The notes: generated by a model from the sequence alone, not told the origin. Positions 25,940 to 40,640 are shown, numbered from the stretch's first letter. The stretch: DNA of 64,000 nucleotides from Aphis gossypii (GCF_020184175.1 NC_065532.1:43606287-43670286); one strand, 5' to 3'. Numbers and translations: made by a program.

Positions 25940-26890
25940 CAAAATAGTGGAACACTACTGTAACATTAGATGTCAAGCGGATCACTGATCACTTTAATAG
26001 GTTTGTTAAATTTGAATTTAATAATATATCATACTATACGAAAAAAAGATTCTGAGCAAATACGGTCTATTTGTCTATAATCTATATCAATAAGCACATT
26101 TTATGATATGTTTTTCGATATATATTTATTCCACATTATTATATTATTATTAATAACTTTTGAATCAATATAACCTTATTGTAAAGCAGAGTGAATGGGT
26201 TCATAGTATAAATAGATAATATTATATTAAAATTAATCTATATATTTTGAAAATTACATTTTGTATATTATTTATATGTAAATGTAAATTTTAAGTACTC
26301 TCAAATCCTATTTTTGAATTATTAGAACAAAATTAACATCGTTATTTATCATTAAAATAATATGTAGGTACCTAGTTCTGTGGAAATTTTAACTCCAAAT
26401 ATATTATATAAAAAAATAATTTTGGTATATATTTTAATGCGTTTAAAGCTTTTTAACAGTACGATGGTACAAAAATATTTTTATTGATATTTAAAAAATA
26501 AAAAAAGTCGAAATTTTAATTTTATTAAACAGTTTAAAAATAGAAAAAATATTTGAAAAAAATGTGTAATATGTATAAAAAGTGATAATATAATCATTTA
26601 GTAAATATTTAAATTATTTACGGTTATTTGTACTTTAATTCCAATAAAATAACAAAATTAAATTTTATTGAAAATTGATTTAGTGTAAAAACCAAATTAT
26701 TTCTTTATTTTTTAATTTTTTTTTCCAATTTTAAAGAGAAGTAATAACTACATTTTACAATTAATTTCTACCTAAAAACTACCTCCAAAGTTAATAATTG
26801 AAACATTTATACAACCTTAAAAGATGACGACAGACACAAAAAAACACATTATTGTAAAATCAATACATTCATCACCCCGTTAACAATCAA
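25940..26890. mobile_element. Interspersed repeat family R1, copy 2 (short, diverged copy)
   Basis: In the same order and orientation as copy 1 it shows AGTGG, ACATTAGATG, CGGATCA, TGTTAAATTTGAATTTA, ACTATACGAAAAAAAGATTC, then near the right end ACTACCTCCAAAG, CAGACACAAAA and ATTGTAAAATCAATACATTC. It is about 950 bp against about 1720 bp for copy 1, and the tandem sub-units are missing or too diverged to recognise. The right-end GATTCTGAAC inverted motif has also decayed. It looks older than copy 1. Confidence 0.75.
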
Positions 26891-29800
26891 ATACATTTAA
26901 AACTTAAACTACAGTGACTTATTCAATGATGAGGTATACTCAACCTCACCCTAATTCCATCCTATCAGCAAAATGCTTCTACTAACTGTATTTTTGACTT
27001 ATCAAATTATCCTAGTAAATCTCATATACTTGATTTCAAAATATTTTTTAGTGATATAAATCTAAAATATATCAATTATATAGTATATTACATATTATTA
27101 TGATTTGCTTTCGAAATTTCATATTAACAAAATGACAAAATATTTTGCTGCTATTCACACGTATACCTACTTTGGATCGTATACAAAGTATATTATATGT
27201 ATAACATTATATTTTAAGAACTTCACTTAATTATAAATCATAATTGCATATTTGGTGACATAATAATAATCAAAATAATCACATTATAAAAAAGTATACT
27301 AAATATATTTTCAAAAAACCTTCAAATATAATTTTAATAAGTTAAAAAAAACATTGCAATATACTAATAGTAGTTACGCATTCCTAGTAATTATATGGTT
27401 AGGGTCATTATTGTCTCATATCTATATCAAAACAATAAATTTACCATAAACACGTAACGGTATTATTATATTATAGTAACTTCTCGTTAAAATTGAAATT
27501 ATAATTTTGAAATGGTTAATGTTAGTTATTGTTGGTGTATACCTAGTCTATGTTGTTAAGAATTGATTAATTAACTAATTATCATGTATATTATTTAAAA
27601 TTATTTACTGAACTAAAATAAAATAATTCACTATATGTTTTAAAAACATAATTCAATCATTAAATAAAATATTTTGTAACATAATATTTTAAAATCTATA
27701 AAAACATAAGCACGTGTGTTGTGTATAAGTAGTTAGTACCTCTTACCTATAAATTATTATTTTTAAATAGTCTTTCAGTAACACAGTTGTAATACATTCT
27801 CTACGTAACAATTGTATACTGTATTACAATTCATATTACTGTATCTTACTGTATTTTATTCTATATTTAAAAAAAACATTATAAAATATATCAAATTTCC
27901 TATAACGCATAAAATAAATATGTTAAAATATTATAAATAATATTAATTAAAAAGAAAAATCTTTGATAATTTAATAAATAATTATCTTAAAGAATTTGAT
28001 TAAATAAGTATATTTATTTATACTTATTGACTCATACTTAATTACCTAGGTATATATTGACAAATGAAAACTAATTGCTTAAGAATTATAATTGCATACA
28101 ATTATTTGTAATTACTAAATTATGTACCAAAAATATGTGCACCTGTAAGAGAACTATTTTGAATATAATATATAAGAGAAATGTACAGATACATATAATA
28201 TGACTAATTCAAATGCTTACATATTATATTTAAAATGCTACTACAATAAGCACTAAAATTAATTTAATTTGATGTAAATAAATAATATATATGTGAATCA
28301 TTTTAATGACCGACAACTACTAACGAGGGTATTTTTATAAAAAAAATAATATAAAATATTTTATTAAAAAGGCATTATATAAATTAAAAAAAAAAAATTG
28401 CCTACTGTAAAACAATAAAAAAAATGTAGGTACATACAAATTGTATTTTATAATACTTGCAGCTCTTAAGAAACTATCTTTTAAAACTTTAAAATATAAT
28501 TGTTGATACTTGGTTTGGCCAAAATAAAAGCATTATTACAATTGTAATCGTATTTTTTTAATTAACACAAACATTAAACATCTTAAATATTATCATGAAT
28601 AAACAATAAATAAAAACTTAGTAACATTCGTAGAACTTTTTTTTTTAAATCTCCTTCATAAATTGAAAATCATACTTATTGTAGCGTTAACGCACAACAA
28701 TATACATTATATTAATTATCTACTTTTAAACACCTACTTTGGACGTCTAATACATTGTATTTATTTATTTTTTTTTATGTTTATGATTTAACGTTTCTAT
28801 AATTATCTCTTTACAATCTAACCAAAAGTGTAATATTATGTTATATCTGAAATAATCATAAAATATTAAATATGTTGACCTTTACGAAATAAGAATCAAT
28901 ATCAGTATTGTAATTAAGTAATAGTAATTTGGTTTTTATGATATTGTGTAAATGATTAACTATAAAAATTATTATTCATCAGTAAATTGTTGGTTATTTT
29001 ATAATTATAACATGTAAAGAGTAAAGACAAGTAAATAGGTATAGCGCACTGGGACAATATTATTAAAATAAACAATAGAAAATGTGCAATCAGAAAACAA
29101 AAACTGAACATAATAATATTTTCCTTTGTAGTAAGTACCTATCAATGTTTGAGACGATTTCTTCTTTTTAATATTTTTAATGAACATTTAAATAATTAAA
29201 TTACGTTCCTCATTATAAATGTTATTGTAATTATTTAGACTTTTTAATTTTATTCACATCGTAAGTTTTTTTTTTTTTTTTTGAAATATGTTATTTCTGA
29301 AAATTGTGCTTATTTTCTCAACAACACTTGATATTTATCCATACGGACTTTAAAACACTATGAAAATTTGTTTTTCAATTTTAACTATTTAATATAATTT
29401 ATAAGTTTTAATTAGAACATTATTAATAATTTGAAGATATTGTTTAAAACAAAATGCTCGTGTAAATAAAAATATATATTCAATTGAAATATAAACAGTT
29501 ATCATATAAAGTAGATATATAATATTGAATAGATTGAATGTACCTACCTATAATTATTAGAATATTATTTTTATTAATTTTGTAAAATATATTAGCACAC
29601 AAACATATTAGCAGTTTTCTTATTTTGGTCATCGTTATTTTTTAGGTGCCGTATATAATTATATATATATATATATATATTATTATTGTTTTATATAAGC
29701 ATTATACATTCGCCGTCGACAAGCAATGATTATACAAACACGGGTTTTTCTTTTGTACACTTGTAGACTCTCTGTAGTAGCTGATGGTGATTATATTCTG

Positions 29801-32800
29801 AAAACAAAGCCATTCGCTTTCACGTAATTAATTCGAACATTTGCAATGTATACACGATAGCTATATGCAACGATATACCCCTCCAATATTTAATTACATA
29901 GGTAAAATGTCTTTTTGGACGAATGCAGCTTAGACTAATTCTCTTTACGTTGAACGTTTGGTTAGAATATCAGTTAAATCCATGGATACAAATAGCCAAA
30001 TAGGTAGCCGACTTCTTCATTGTAATAATTTGAATTCGACAAATGTTCGAATTTTTTTTGCAAAGAGGTCCCGTGTTTACAATATTTTCATTAATATAAT
30101 TCAAATAAAAAGTGTAAAAGAATTCAATTTATTTGTTTATTTTGATTGTCATATGACATTTCAAATTTAAATGAACTAATTTTAAGCATAGACCTTTTTA
30201 ATGAAAACAGTTGCCCGTTCTACTACTTCAACATTAAAGCCAAGTTAGCCATCTATTTATATTATAATATATATGTGGTCACGTCATCATTTCCGCAGAT
30301 ACATGGACCAAAGCATATCCGTTTTGCGTCCCAGGTGTTAACCGTAAATACAAAGAAGGGTCTATACGGAAATGAAAGTTATAAATTATGATAAAACACA
30401 TCGTGATAATAATATTACTATACTCGAGAATATATAATTATTTGTTCCGTTTTTATGATACAGTACATATTAATCTAAGCGCACATCATAAAACAATGTA
30501 TATATATATAACATTACACACAAAATAAATGTGTTCAATTATTGAAGTGTGTTTAGTCCAATATATTATAATGATCACCGAATTGATCGTGATTCACATT
30601 CGACTGATAACGCATTGTAACGTCATCACTAGTGGAATCATCAATTAACGCCCATACTATTTTTGGTTTATTTAGTATTTTTCTACCAAAAAAATTATTT
30701 TTTCGATTTTAAAATAATGGTATTATATATTATATATTATGTAAAATTTTTATTATATTTAAAGTTTTGATTCACTAATATTATAATCAATCATTGTTTT
30801 AAATAAGTTCGGATAGGCAAAAAAACAAAAATGACATTATATACGAAACTTAGATAAATAAATATAAAAAGTACATAGCAGCTTATACTTACGTATTGAC
30901 TATCAACTAACTTGTTGAATTATATTCATATATTATATTTATAATAATATATACAATGGACTATTTATGAAATTCTGAAATCCAACGATATAGGACCGAT
31001 AATAAATTATACAGATCCTAATTTTTTTATAGTTTTTCATGGGCAACATTATTATTATTTCATAATATGATGACACTGTATCATCATATTTTAATTGATG
31101 TGCATTTATTCAAATGCAATTTAATTAAGTTGGAATGTCGTATACAATAATTATACGATTTAGATAACTAATTACCTTGGCAATTATGACTGTTTCCTAT
31201 GAGAATTTAGTTTAAAATAAACACAAGTCTACATTTTAGAAGTATAGCTGTGTATCTAAAAAATATATAAATATACAGTTTTAAGCAAAAAAATTATGAT
31301 ATTTATATTTATTGATATTGAATACTCAACGATTCAAACCCTTTTGTATAAGATTGTCTCTCATTTTCTAGAAACAATATAAGCCACTGAAATACAATAA
31401 ATAAATATAAATATATTCTTGTTATTAAAATTGATTTTTTTTTTTTATATCTATGTATTAATTTTTTTATTTAAAACTTACATTTAAGACGATTCAACGT
31501 TATTAAAACATATTATGGTCATGAATATAGTTAAATATATTATATGGATCATTATAGCTAGATATAATATAACTAGTATATTTTAAGGGTTTTGTGATAT
31601 ACATACATATTTTTGAATTTTAGAATTACTTTAGTTAATTTTTGATTCGTATTTAAGATAAATTTTTTGTTCGTTGACATTAAAGCTTAAACATTTAATA
31701 TACGTTTTTCTTTTTTTTTTAATTTTGCTAAGAAGAGTTTAATTGTAATACACATAAGTTTAGGATGTGGGACGTAAAATGAAGAAATCTACGTTGAACG
31801 TGTTTAATAATTTATGACTCCAAAAAAGAATTATATGATTTCCTAATAATCATAAAGATTCATAAAATTTTTATATGAAATATGTAATAATCAATAGAAG
31901 TATAAATATATATGTACACAAATAATAGGAAAACAATAATTATTCGTTTTATAAATTTGTCAACACCTCCCTCACACATTTTAAATACCTATAGTTCTTT
32001 AATAATCAATTACAAACATACTATTTTATTTCATTAACTATGATAATCAGTATAAGTTAAATCGACGTCATACATCATTGTGTATATTTAAAATAATAAA
32101 CATTTAAGAGAATTACAATTGAAGCTAAGCAAAATAATATCATTAGTAAATTAATTATACGTATAAGACGGTTAATAATTGCTTGACTGTCTGACTCTAT
32201 TACTATTTATGTATATCCAGACATGGTCATATGCTAACGTACTTCTTTACTATTATCTACTCGTGAATTTCAGTTATTGGCAAGTCGCACATAGAAATCC
32301 AATCATTCCATTTTAATTTTGAAAGTAAATGAAATTGCATCGTTCCATATCTTTACTACGAGCTACGATTCGGTTCAGGACGAATTTTTAATTTATTTAT
32401 TTTCTGGTGTAAATGTATTATAAAATATATATAAATAGTTATATTATTGATAAAAGTTTAACATTTTAAATTAAATGTTAAAATGTGAATATGATTATAG
32501 CCGTAATTGAAACGCAAATTATATTAAAATTAATCAAAATATCCCATCGTTTAACTGGCCGATGGGTACAAATCGATCTGTTTGCAATCCTTTCGTGGTT
32601 AAACTTTTATCTGCGTAATGAATATTATCAATTAGCCAATATTAAACACTCGTGGGAATAAAAACGTATTTTTTATTTTATCGTCTGAACACTGTTATCT
32701 TTAATCGCTAATGAGATAAACGAATTTAATTAAAAATCGAAAATTATGAATTGAGTGATTATTAATTTTGGACATATTATATGCATTATTGTAAGTAATA

Positions 32801-33089
32801 GTAACTAAAGTATCGGCCATTATAAAACCGCATATTACAACAGTGCATTATATTATTAAATTATGGACATTAAATCAAGTTAAAATTATTACTGATGCAG
32901 TACTTATATTTACCTGCTATAATAACACTGAAGAACTTTGTTTTGCCTTAATGATGCATTTTGCTTATAAGCCACAATATTATATCTTGTGTTATATAAC
33001 TAACGAAATAAATTTCCTCAAATAAGATAAACTTTATAGTATTAAACATATATTTGTTTTTGGTCTTATAGAAATGTCACTGTTCTCGC
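26891..33089. other. AT-rich DNA, no gene recognised
   Basis: About 6 kb. The inverted repeat TTGTAATACA (27787-27796) with TGTATTACAA (27820-27829) and the (AT)n at 29659 are the only structures noted. Short frames at 29958-30391 are unrecognised. Confidence 0.55.
29659..29681. repeat. (AT)n microsatellite
   Basis: AT-alternating run following GTATATAATT. No gene features nearby. Confidence 0.85.
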
Positions 33090-33460
33090 AAAACATATGT
33101 GTGTATATGTGTCACATCCCGTGCTTGTTGAGTCAACGGTGGCTGTAGTGGTAGCAGTCATAGTGTCACCGAAGAAACGTCATAATTTAACTGTTCTCGA
33201 GAGGAATAAACGTGGAAAATTGACACTGTCGACCGAGTAAATATCGTGAGTACAAATCGGAAAATGTTTTCTTTTTTTTCTCCCTTTATTCGTATGGGCA
33301 ATTTTTCCATCGCTATGTAAACCACCGACGAAACTTTTCACCACCTCGTTTGACCTCCCATCACCCTAGCTCGTGCAGGGTCCACGCAACTGTATCCAAT
33401 TTATTATCGAACAACATTTCGGTCCCTCCTCTAGTGGTGATAGTGGTGACAGCGGTGGTG
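33090..33460. other. GC-richer island 4
   Basis: Contains GTGTGTATATGTGTCACATC, GGTGGCTGTAGTGGTAGCAG and GGTGATAGTGGTGACAGCGG. The 74-codon + frame at 33350 is unrecognised. Probably non-coding. Confidence 0.35.
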
Positions 33461-36400
33461 GACTTGCGGTTGCTATGCATATATATTACTACACACTATA
33501 ATATAATTTGGTTCGGTCTATTTTCGGATGTAGTTGATAAAAGCTTCCGAGTGAACGAATATAATATATGGTAGTAACGAATTGATGTTTAATTTTCGTT
33601 CGTCTCCAGAGCATTGACATTAATCCCAAAGAACTTTACAACTTATTCCTTCCTTTATTTTTTAGTTTTCTATACGCAAACAATATAAATTCTCCTAGCT
33701 AATAGTAATATTTTATTAATTCAACTGTTAAAAATTGTTTATTGATGAAACTGAAATTCACGTACAAAATATTTTTGTTATTATAATAATGAAAATTATT
33801 TGTAAGCTCTAAAAACGATTTATTCCCCATAGCATTTTAAATTAGTATTGTCTCAGGAACCATAACAATATAGTTACCATGTTTTTAGGTAATATAATAC
33901 CTAACGTGCGTTACTAATACGGTTAAATAGCAAATACGTATTGTATAATCATAGTTTTATAGTATTTGAAAATGATAAAAATAATTATATTTATCGTGTT
34001 AGTTTGTCTTAGTTTACAAAGTTTGAAATTTGATTCAGTTGATGTAAAGTTATTGAATTTCCATGTATGCTCGATTAATGTGGAAATAGTAATTCTTGAC
34101 GTAATAGCAAAGTTAACTCGTGAGTTCAGAATTTAAATTTAATCTAGAAGGAGTATATTAGGTTAAACCCACTTTAATATACCATACACATACCATCTAA
34201 TTATTCTTGTCGATGTACAATATTATTATTTATTACGAGAGAATATAATAATTGTGGTTATCGCACGTCACACATAATAATATGTTAATTTTGTAATAAT
34301 TAAATAGTATCAATGAAGTATATTACCTACGAAAACACGCATTCTTCGTCGTAATTGCAAATCAAAATAGCTCATTACATTTATTTATTTGTATAGACTC
34401 GGTTTGTTATTAACATTTGAAATAACAAAGTCTTGCAGTGTACATTAGTGGACGGTGGAGAGTATAGAAATCGTACATTTTATTTGCTCTCAACTTGGCT
34501 GTTACAGAGTCCCCTAAGATAAAAAAAAATGTATAGAATTCTTAAACTGTTAGAGGCATCAGCTAAAGTAGGGTGACAGCTATGCGTTAAAAATTAATTT
34601 ATAATAAAAAAAAAGAAAAGTAATTTAAGGGGTAAAGTTAAAATATAGTTAGTGAACTATAAAGAGTAAACCTTTTAAAATATATTTACATACCAACAAT
34701 AATGAAATTATAGATATTCATCGAAGTGAAAACGTTTGTTAATTTATTAAAATAATTAAAATATTAAAATTGAACTCGGTATTTATTTACACTTTTCTAG
34801 GCGTTCTCTTTATGATATATTCATTAATTTTTAAAACACTTATTTCAGTTTATATATTATATTTTTATAGTACCTAATAGTTGAAACTAAATATAATTTC
34901 ACACAACCATAAGTATTGAAGCAATAGTAATTTATTTAAAATACAATTGGAACTATGTTATTACACTTGAGTGATTCATTAATTTAAATATAATTTTCAA
35001 AATAATAATAATATGTATGTTAACTTTTATTTATATACATTTAAAAATTTAAATAATACTGATAGTTACATAATTCATTATACAGTGTATTCATCGAGTT
35101 ACTATAGGCAGGTAATTTTCTGCTAAACAATGCAAAATATATTAGTTGAGGTTTTTCTATTGTTGTATCAAACAATTATTTCGAAAATGAAAATCCAATT
35201 AAATGATTAAAATTTAATATACCATAATGAACACTAAATTAATTAAAACTAATTAAAGGCTATAACTTAATTTAATACGAAATATTATTTATTAGTTACA
35301 TTTAAATATTATATATTTATGCTAAGTATTGTCTCAGATTTAAAAATTAATATAACGTTTATTAAGAATTGAATCAATTTGTTTTTTTTTTTTATATTGA
35401 ACTCTTTTTCTTACTCCTAATGTAATCAATATGTAAAACTTTATAAAAATACTTTTTATGCCTTAGTTATATTATAAGTTATAACGTTATTTTATTTCAT
35501 ATTTTTATGTTATACTATGTACTATATAGTATTGTTCCACTATTCACATTTTGAATTTCATTGTATTCTAGTTATAAACAATAATATCTACTTACCATCG
35601 TTTGTATTTGAAACGACACATACATATAATACGCCTTTCATCGAATCATTATCGAAATCGGTTAGAGCTATTAGACGCAACATTAGACTTTTTAATGTTT
35701 AAGGATATCATCTCACAATTCTCTTTGTTCAGTTGAATAATTATTATAAAGATTATTAATAATAATTAAGTGAAATAGTTATGAGTATTTTATATCAATT
35801 TTGAAATTAATATTATTTGTTTACGTAAAACATAATAAATAAATTTATATTCTATATTACAATTTTATATAGTTTATACTTCGTAATGTAAAAGAAAAAC
35901 TGTATATGACCATGATACAATTCGGTTAATGTGAAAACTTTTTTTTCGATTATAAAATTATATTGATTTTTGGATAAGTGAGTATTCGTTTATAAAAAGC
36001 TTTGTGCTGTACTACAGTAGATATTGAACGCATTTGTATGATAGAGTTTGATTTTCGGTATACGCAATTTTAAAATATTCACTGAAAAGTTCATCTGGGT
36101 GTAACCGTCATACTTTGTTCGACATTTCCGACCAAGTTAACGTGTACAGAACTATTCGATAAAACGTTCAATATATTTTATTTGATTTATTAAAAATACC
36201 TCGACGGCCACGCCCGAATAATGTTTCCTCTTCAAAAGTGGATTTCTTCAGCCGCGTACGATTACAATAATAATAATAATAATATTGTTTTAATCGATCT
36301 TTTGTCGGGTAATAGCAAGATTGAAACAAAGCGAATAACTATAAACGTTTCGACGAGATGTTTGTATAATAATAATTACGCAGAAAACATTATTATATAC

Positions 36401-37663
36401 TTCCGAGCAATAAAAACGTTCCGTAAAGTCGTCTGCAGCAGTTTAATATACTATGTCGACGGCAGATCTGTATGTATAGAATATTTTAGTATTGTGAATG
36501 ATAGCTATACTTTATGTACACGCTCGATTGTTGCACGTATAAATATCATTTACCCAAAGCACTGATAACACCGCATTAGAGCAGTGGCTTTAATCCCAAA
36601 CGAACGACGTCGATATGACGAACGCACGTCACAATAGTATTATTATATATTGTGTACTCGGTAAACGAGTATCAATTTGAATTTCTGCTAATAATAATAA
36701 TGTTTGGGATCACGATTGGAATTATTATTAGTGGTTATCGCGTGGGTGACGGCATCGCAGGTGTTTGATAGATAACAATATATAGGTATATATTATATTG
36801 TATTATATTATATAGATACAAGTAAAATAATAATAGATCTGACGTTGACGTGTACAGTAGTTTTCGTCTAAACAAAGGATTAAAATTATTAATGATAACA
36901 ATCGACTCGTATCACCCATGGACGATCTCGAGACTTTGTCAATCACACGTGGTATAGTAATTAGCAAAATATATTTTATGTACATGGAAATAATAAGATC
37001 ATATAATACACAGCACTAAGAAGTTTTAAATTTCAAAAAATTTGAGAGATTCTGGAATATCGAAATTTTTTTGATAAATATTTTAGAAAGTAAAGTATAA
37101 ATAACATACTGTGCTATTTTCAAGAAAAAAATTCAGCCAATGTTACCTACTCGGGTAACTGACCTGTAGTATTAAACTATAAAAAAAAAGTGTTTAAAGT
37201 ATTTGTTCAACTGGTATAGTCATAATATTATAAAAACATATTATATTAATGATTTTTGTACTAAAAACAAGAGCTCGGTAGCTTGCTCCCTTAATCCATC
37301 GCTTTAAATAAAAGTCACGATCTACGCTCGGGAACTCATTGTGAAACTTCATGTTTAGGGTTGGTTCTGTACACTATTACACCATAAAACTATACACCTG
37401 ATGAACGCGTCACGTAGAAGTCTTCGTAAGTGTAGCTCAAACTAAGTTCTATAGTGATAATAATGAGAATGTGAATAAAAATAATTATCTATTATATAAT
37501 ATGTTTATATTATACGTCAACGCTGTGGTATTAAACAGACTTCATGTTTATATCGATATGAAAATTGTATTAATACGCATGCACAATATGCGCGCCGCTT
37601 GAACTTTCAAGTTGATATAATAATATGTATTGTATATGTATATGTGTATAATATATTCATATA
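33461..37663. other. AT-rich DNA, no gene recognised
   Basis: A 114-codon + frame at 36221-36565 spans an (AAT)n tract and is unrecognised. No RNA gene or repeat family was supported. Confidence 0.5.
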
Positions 37664-38208
37664 AAGCGTGATTGGAAATTTATGTTACAGATATTTTATC
37701 ATATAGATATTCAAAATAGAAAAAAATGTATAATTTAATCTTTTTTTTTTTTTTATTTGAACACATATCAAGTTCTTTGTAAATTTGATATTTTTTCGCA
37801 TTATTTTAGTAGAGGTTTTGAGGATCGACTTGAGAAACTTATATGGGAACTTCTATGCGTGTAAACATAATGTGAATATTTATATTTTAATACATTTTAG
37901 TGATTAAACAACATGCAAAACTCTCTATGTTTGAGAGTCATTTTAAGTTCTTATGAATTGTATTTCGACTACACATCGACACATCGTCAAGTAGTGTGCG
38001 CGTTCAATCACAGTTATTTCTATTTGTTTTAAAGTTATTCTAAAGTTAATCCACAAAATCCACATTATATTATGTAAAAACATTACGAGTAATTTTAGAT
38101 ATTGTAAATGAAAAAAAGCTTAGGTACATATAATATCATACATTTTTTGATATTTTGAATATTTATATTATAAAAATATGGTTGCAACATACATTTTGAA
38201 TCACTCTG
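37664..38208. mobile_element. Mariner-type MITE with ~70-bp terminal inverted repeats
   Basis: The left end reads TA|AAGCGTGATTGGAAATTTAT and the reverse complement of the right end reads TA|CAGAGTGATTCAAAATGTAT. The match continues inward through TATGTT, CATATA/AATATA, ATATTCAAAATA and AAAAAATGTAT, about 70 bp at roughly three quarters identity or better. TA dinucleotides flank both ends (37662-37663, 38209-38210). CAGRGTGATTC is a common form of mariner terminal sequence. The 545-bp body has no transposase frame. Confidence 0.75.
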
Positions 38209-38299
38209 TATAAATTCAGACGAATATATAGCATATAGAAGTCCTTTTCCGGTAGTGTATTAAAATATAGCTGCTACCTATCGCAATGTACATAAACCT

Positions 38300-38660
38300 A
38301 CTTACCCGTATGGGTACGTGACCGAACGACGCGCTCCGCGAAATGACCTCCGAATTCCTTACATAAATGAGCCGGACGAAACGTCTTCTCAGCAGACGTC
38401 CTCTATACCTTTCGCAAGCGCCAAAACCATCAATCACCGGCCCCCGATCTCTCTCTTACACATAATATGTACAATATATTTGCCGTTTATCTCCGTGCTC
38501 ATAGGTAGTTGTCATTCCCACTACCATCGTCACCATGACGTGGCCAACCAGAGGTCCAATATCTATTGTAATAATAATAATAATAATAAAAATACCAAAA
38601 TTGAAAAGTCTCTACGAAGTCCACTGTTGCTACGGTGGAAAAAACGCATTCCATGATCAA
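38300..38660. other. GC-richer block 5 next to the mariner-type MITE
   Basis: A block with GACCGAACGACGCGCTCCGC at its start and an (ATA)n run (about 38570-38590). It is open for 112 codons on + (38318-38656), but the product ends in poly-Asn from the microsatellite and matches nothing I know. I do not call it a gene. Confidence 0.35.
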
Positions 38661-39879
38661 GCTTATCATTGGATTTTTATGTGCATAATATTATGAGCCT
38701 TTTGACTATCAACATTCCGCACAAGAATATAATAATATAATATATTATGCCCTATATCTGCATACAACACACAAGGTGGCCTACAATTTTTTCGTTTGTT
38801 CTTTTTTACTTTGTTTACTTATTTCAACACAGGAAAATGGAAAATTGAGTAGGGCTACCATGTTTAAACATAATATTAGGTAGTTAAAAATACTTCATAA
38901 ACGAAAATCCCGTAATAAATTCCACATAGGTTTTTTTTCTCTAGACTTTGACTGTATTTTGCACCTCAGTAGGGAAATATAAAGTTAATTAAATGAATAT
39001 GCCGAGCATAAAGTTTTTTTTAGGAAATCTTCAAATAGGTTTTGTTAAACTTTTTAATTTTTTAATTCCATAATTTATTCCAAACAAAGTTATAAATTCA
39101 TAGCATGCACATAAATTCGGTAATTCTGGCATAGCATTTAAAACAACTTCCAACTTGAATACATTTATAAAATAACAAACTAAATTATGTCAACGTTTTA
39201 ATGAAACATATTATACTTACAATTATTTATAACTTTTACGAACAGAATTGTAATATTTTAGACAAATCTGTCCAATTTGTTTTTAAAGAACGCTTATAAT
39301 AGTACAAACAGGCTATGTGTCGAACAAATGATTATTTAGTTGTTTACTACAACAAAAACACCCGATTTATAGAAACTCGAACAATATTAATTGTTTTATT
39401 CGACGATAGCACAACACAATTCGTGCTTAAATTGCTGATGATGGGTGTATGTGAGATACAAATACAATTGAACTATTTTCTGGTAATTTTGCAACAGTCA
39501 CATCACTTAAATAATAATATTATATATAATTTATTACGATAAGCATTACTATAATTATAATCATGATCAAATTTAAATCTAAATTGAAGAATAGTAAATA
39601 ATAAAACAAATGTCGTCTTACTGAGTAAACAATATTGTATTATCAATTGGAATTTTGATACGATAATATAAAATATTTTTGGGCACCTACCTGTTGCCCT
39701 GAGAATAAAATGCATATAGGCAGTGGAATTTCCTCAAAATATTTACTTATTTACTGTGCATAACTCACATGCACAATATTATAATATTACGTGGGCGATA
39801 TATATTTTTCAAATTCTTATTTTTTTCACGGTAGTATGATATATATATATCACTCTTCAGCCACTGTAGTTGGCACTCG
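38661..39879. other. AT-rich DNA, no gene recognised
   Basis: Short frames on both strands near 39315-39715 overlap each other and give unrecognised products. A small GC rise near the end leads into island 6. Confidence 0.5.
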
Positions 39880-40039
39880 AGATGTGAGTGTACATATACC
39901 ATGTGGTGGTGGTAGTTGAGTCGGTAGTGGTGGTGGTGGTCAGCAAAACTTCAAAGTCCTCGTTATACACCCTCACGGTCAAGTGCGATCAGAGATCTAG
40001 AGGACTCAACGACGTTTTCGGGCGTCTGCCGAAGTCCAA

Positions 40040-40054
40040 CCCCCCCCCCCCCCC
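40040..40054 (+). repeat. C15 homopolymer
   Basis: A run of 15 C in island 6, between AAGTCCAA and GTTGTCGG. A second long C tract to set beside C14 at 5854. Confidence 0.93.
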
Positions 40055-40217
40055 GTTGTCGGCGGCGATGACGATGGCTGTAGCAGCGGTGTGTATAGAC
40101 GCGTGACGGATGTGTGTGCGAGAAGTTTGGGATATAAGTCCGTGAGCAGAATACGCTTTACGCTGCTACCGACCGTGACGGGCAGGGTGGTACCGTGGTG
40201 GCGAAAAGGGAGGTGGA

Positions 40218-40245
40218 TGTGTGTGTGTGTGTGTGTATGTGTGTG
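40218..40245 (+). repeat. Interrupted (TG)n microsatellite
   Basis: About 14 TG steps interrupted once or twice by A, within island 6. Confidence 0.88.
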
Positions 40246-40640
40246 TATGGGGAGAATGGGTGGACGACTCGTGAATCGATATAAGGGTGGCACATACCCC
40301 CCCTACTGCTATTACTACCGCCACACTGCCACACACAACCACCTCTGATATGCCTCCACTCTATCGCGATCGCTACTGGTGACGTGGTGGTGATGTGTAC
40401 ATAGGTGTACGCTAAAATCGATATCGGGCGGACACACGCCGCACGACTTAGAGGTTTCGTGGATATTTTGACATTCGTATATATATTATATTATATAAGG
40501 CGTAGCGGAATGATGGTGTGTAGGGGTCGAACGTACAGGATATATAGTACAGACGGGTGGGAAAGCTGGTATCGCGATTGTTAAATGATTTTTGGACGGA
40601 GGGCGAGGGGTTCAAAACTTACTCTCCTGCTCTGCGTGCA

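Larger units (their letters stand above)
39880..40640. other. GC-rich island 6, nearest large island upstream of Shaw
   Basis: Contains GGTGGTGGT repeats (39904-39940), a C15 run, a GT tract, TATATTATATTATATAAGGC near 40482-40501 and AGGATATATAGTACAGACGG near 40538. Open frames occur on both strands with Val/Gly- or Pro-rich products. Six kilobases upstream of the Shaw exon, it is a reasonable place for a promoter or non-coding first exon, but nothing in the sequence proves it. Confidence 0.45.

Noticed and set aside
36221..36565. 114-codon + frame
   Set aside because: Contains poly-Asn from an (AAT)n tract, otherwise unrecognised.
38318..38656. 112-codon + frame
   Set aside because: No known domain and ends through an (ATA)n microsatellite giving poly-Asn; treated as part of a GC-richer block.
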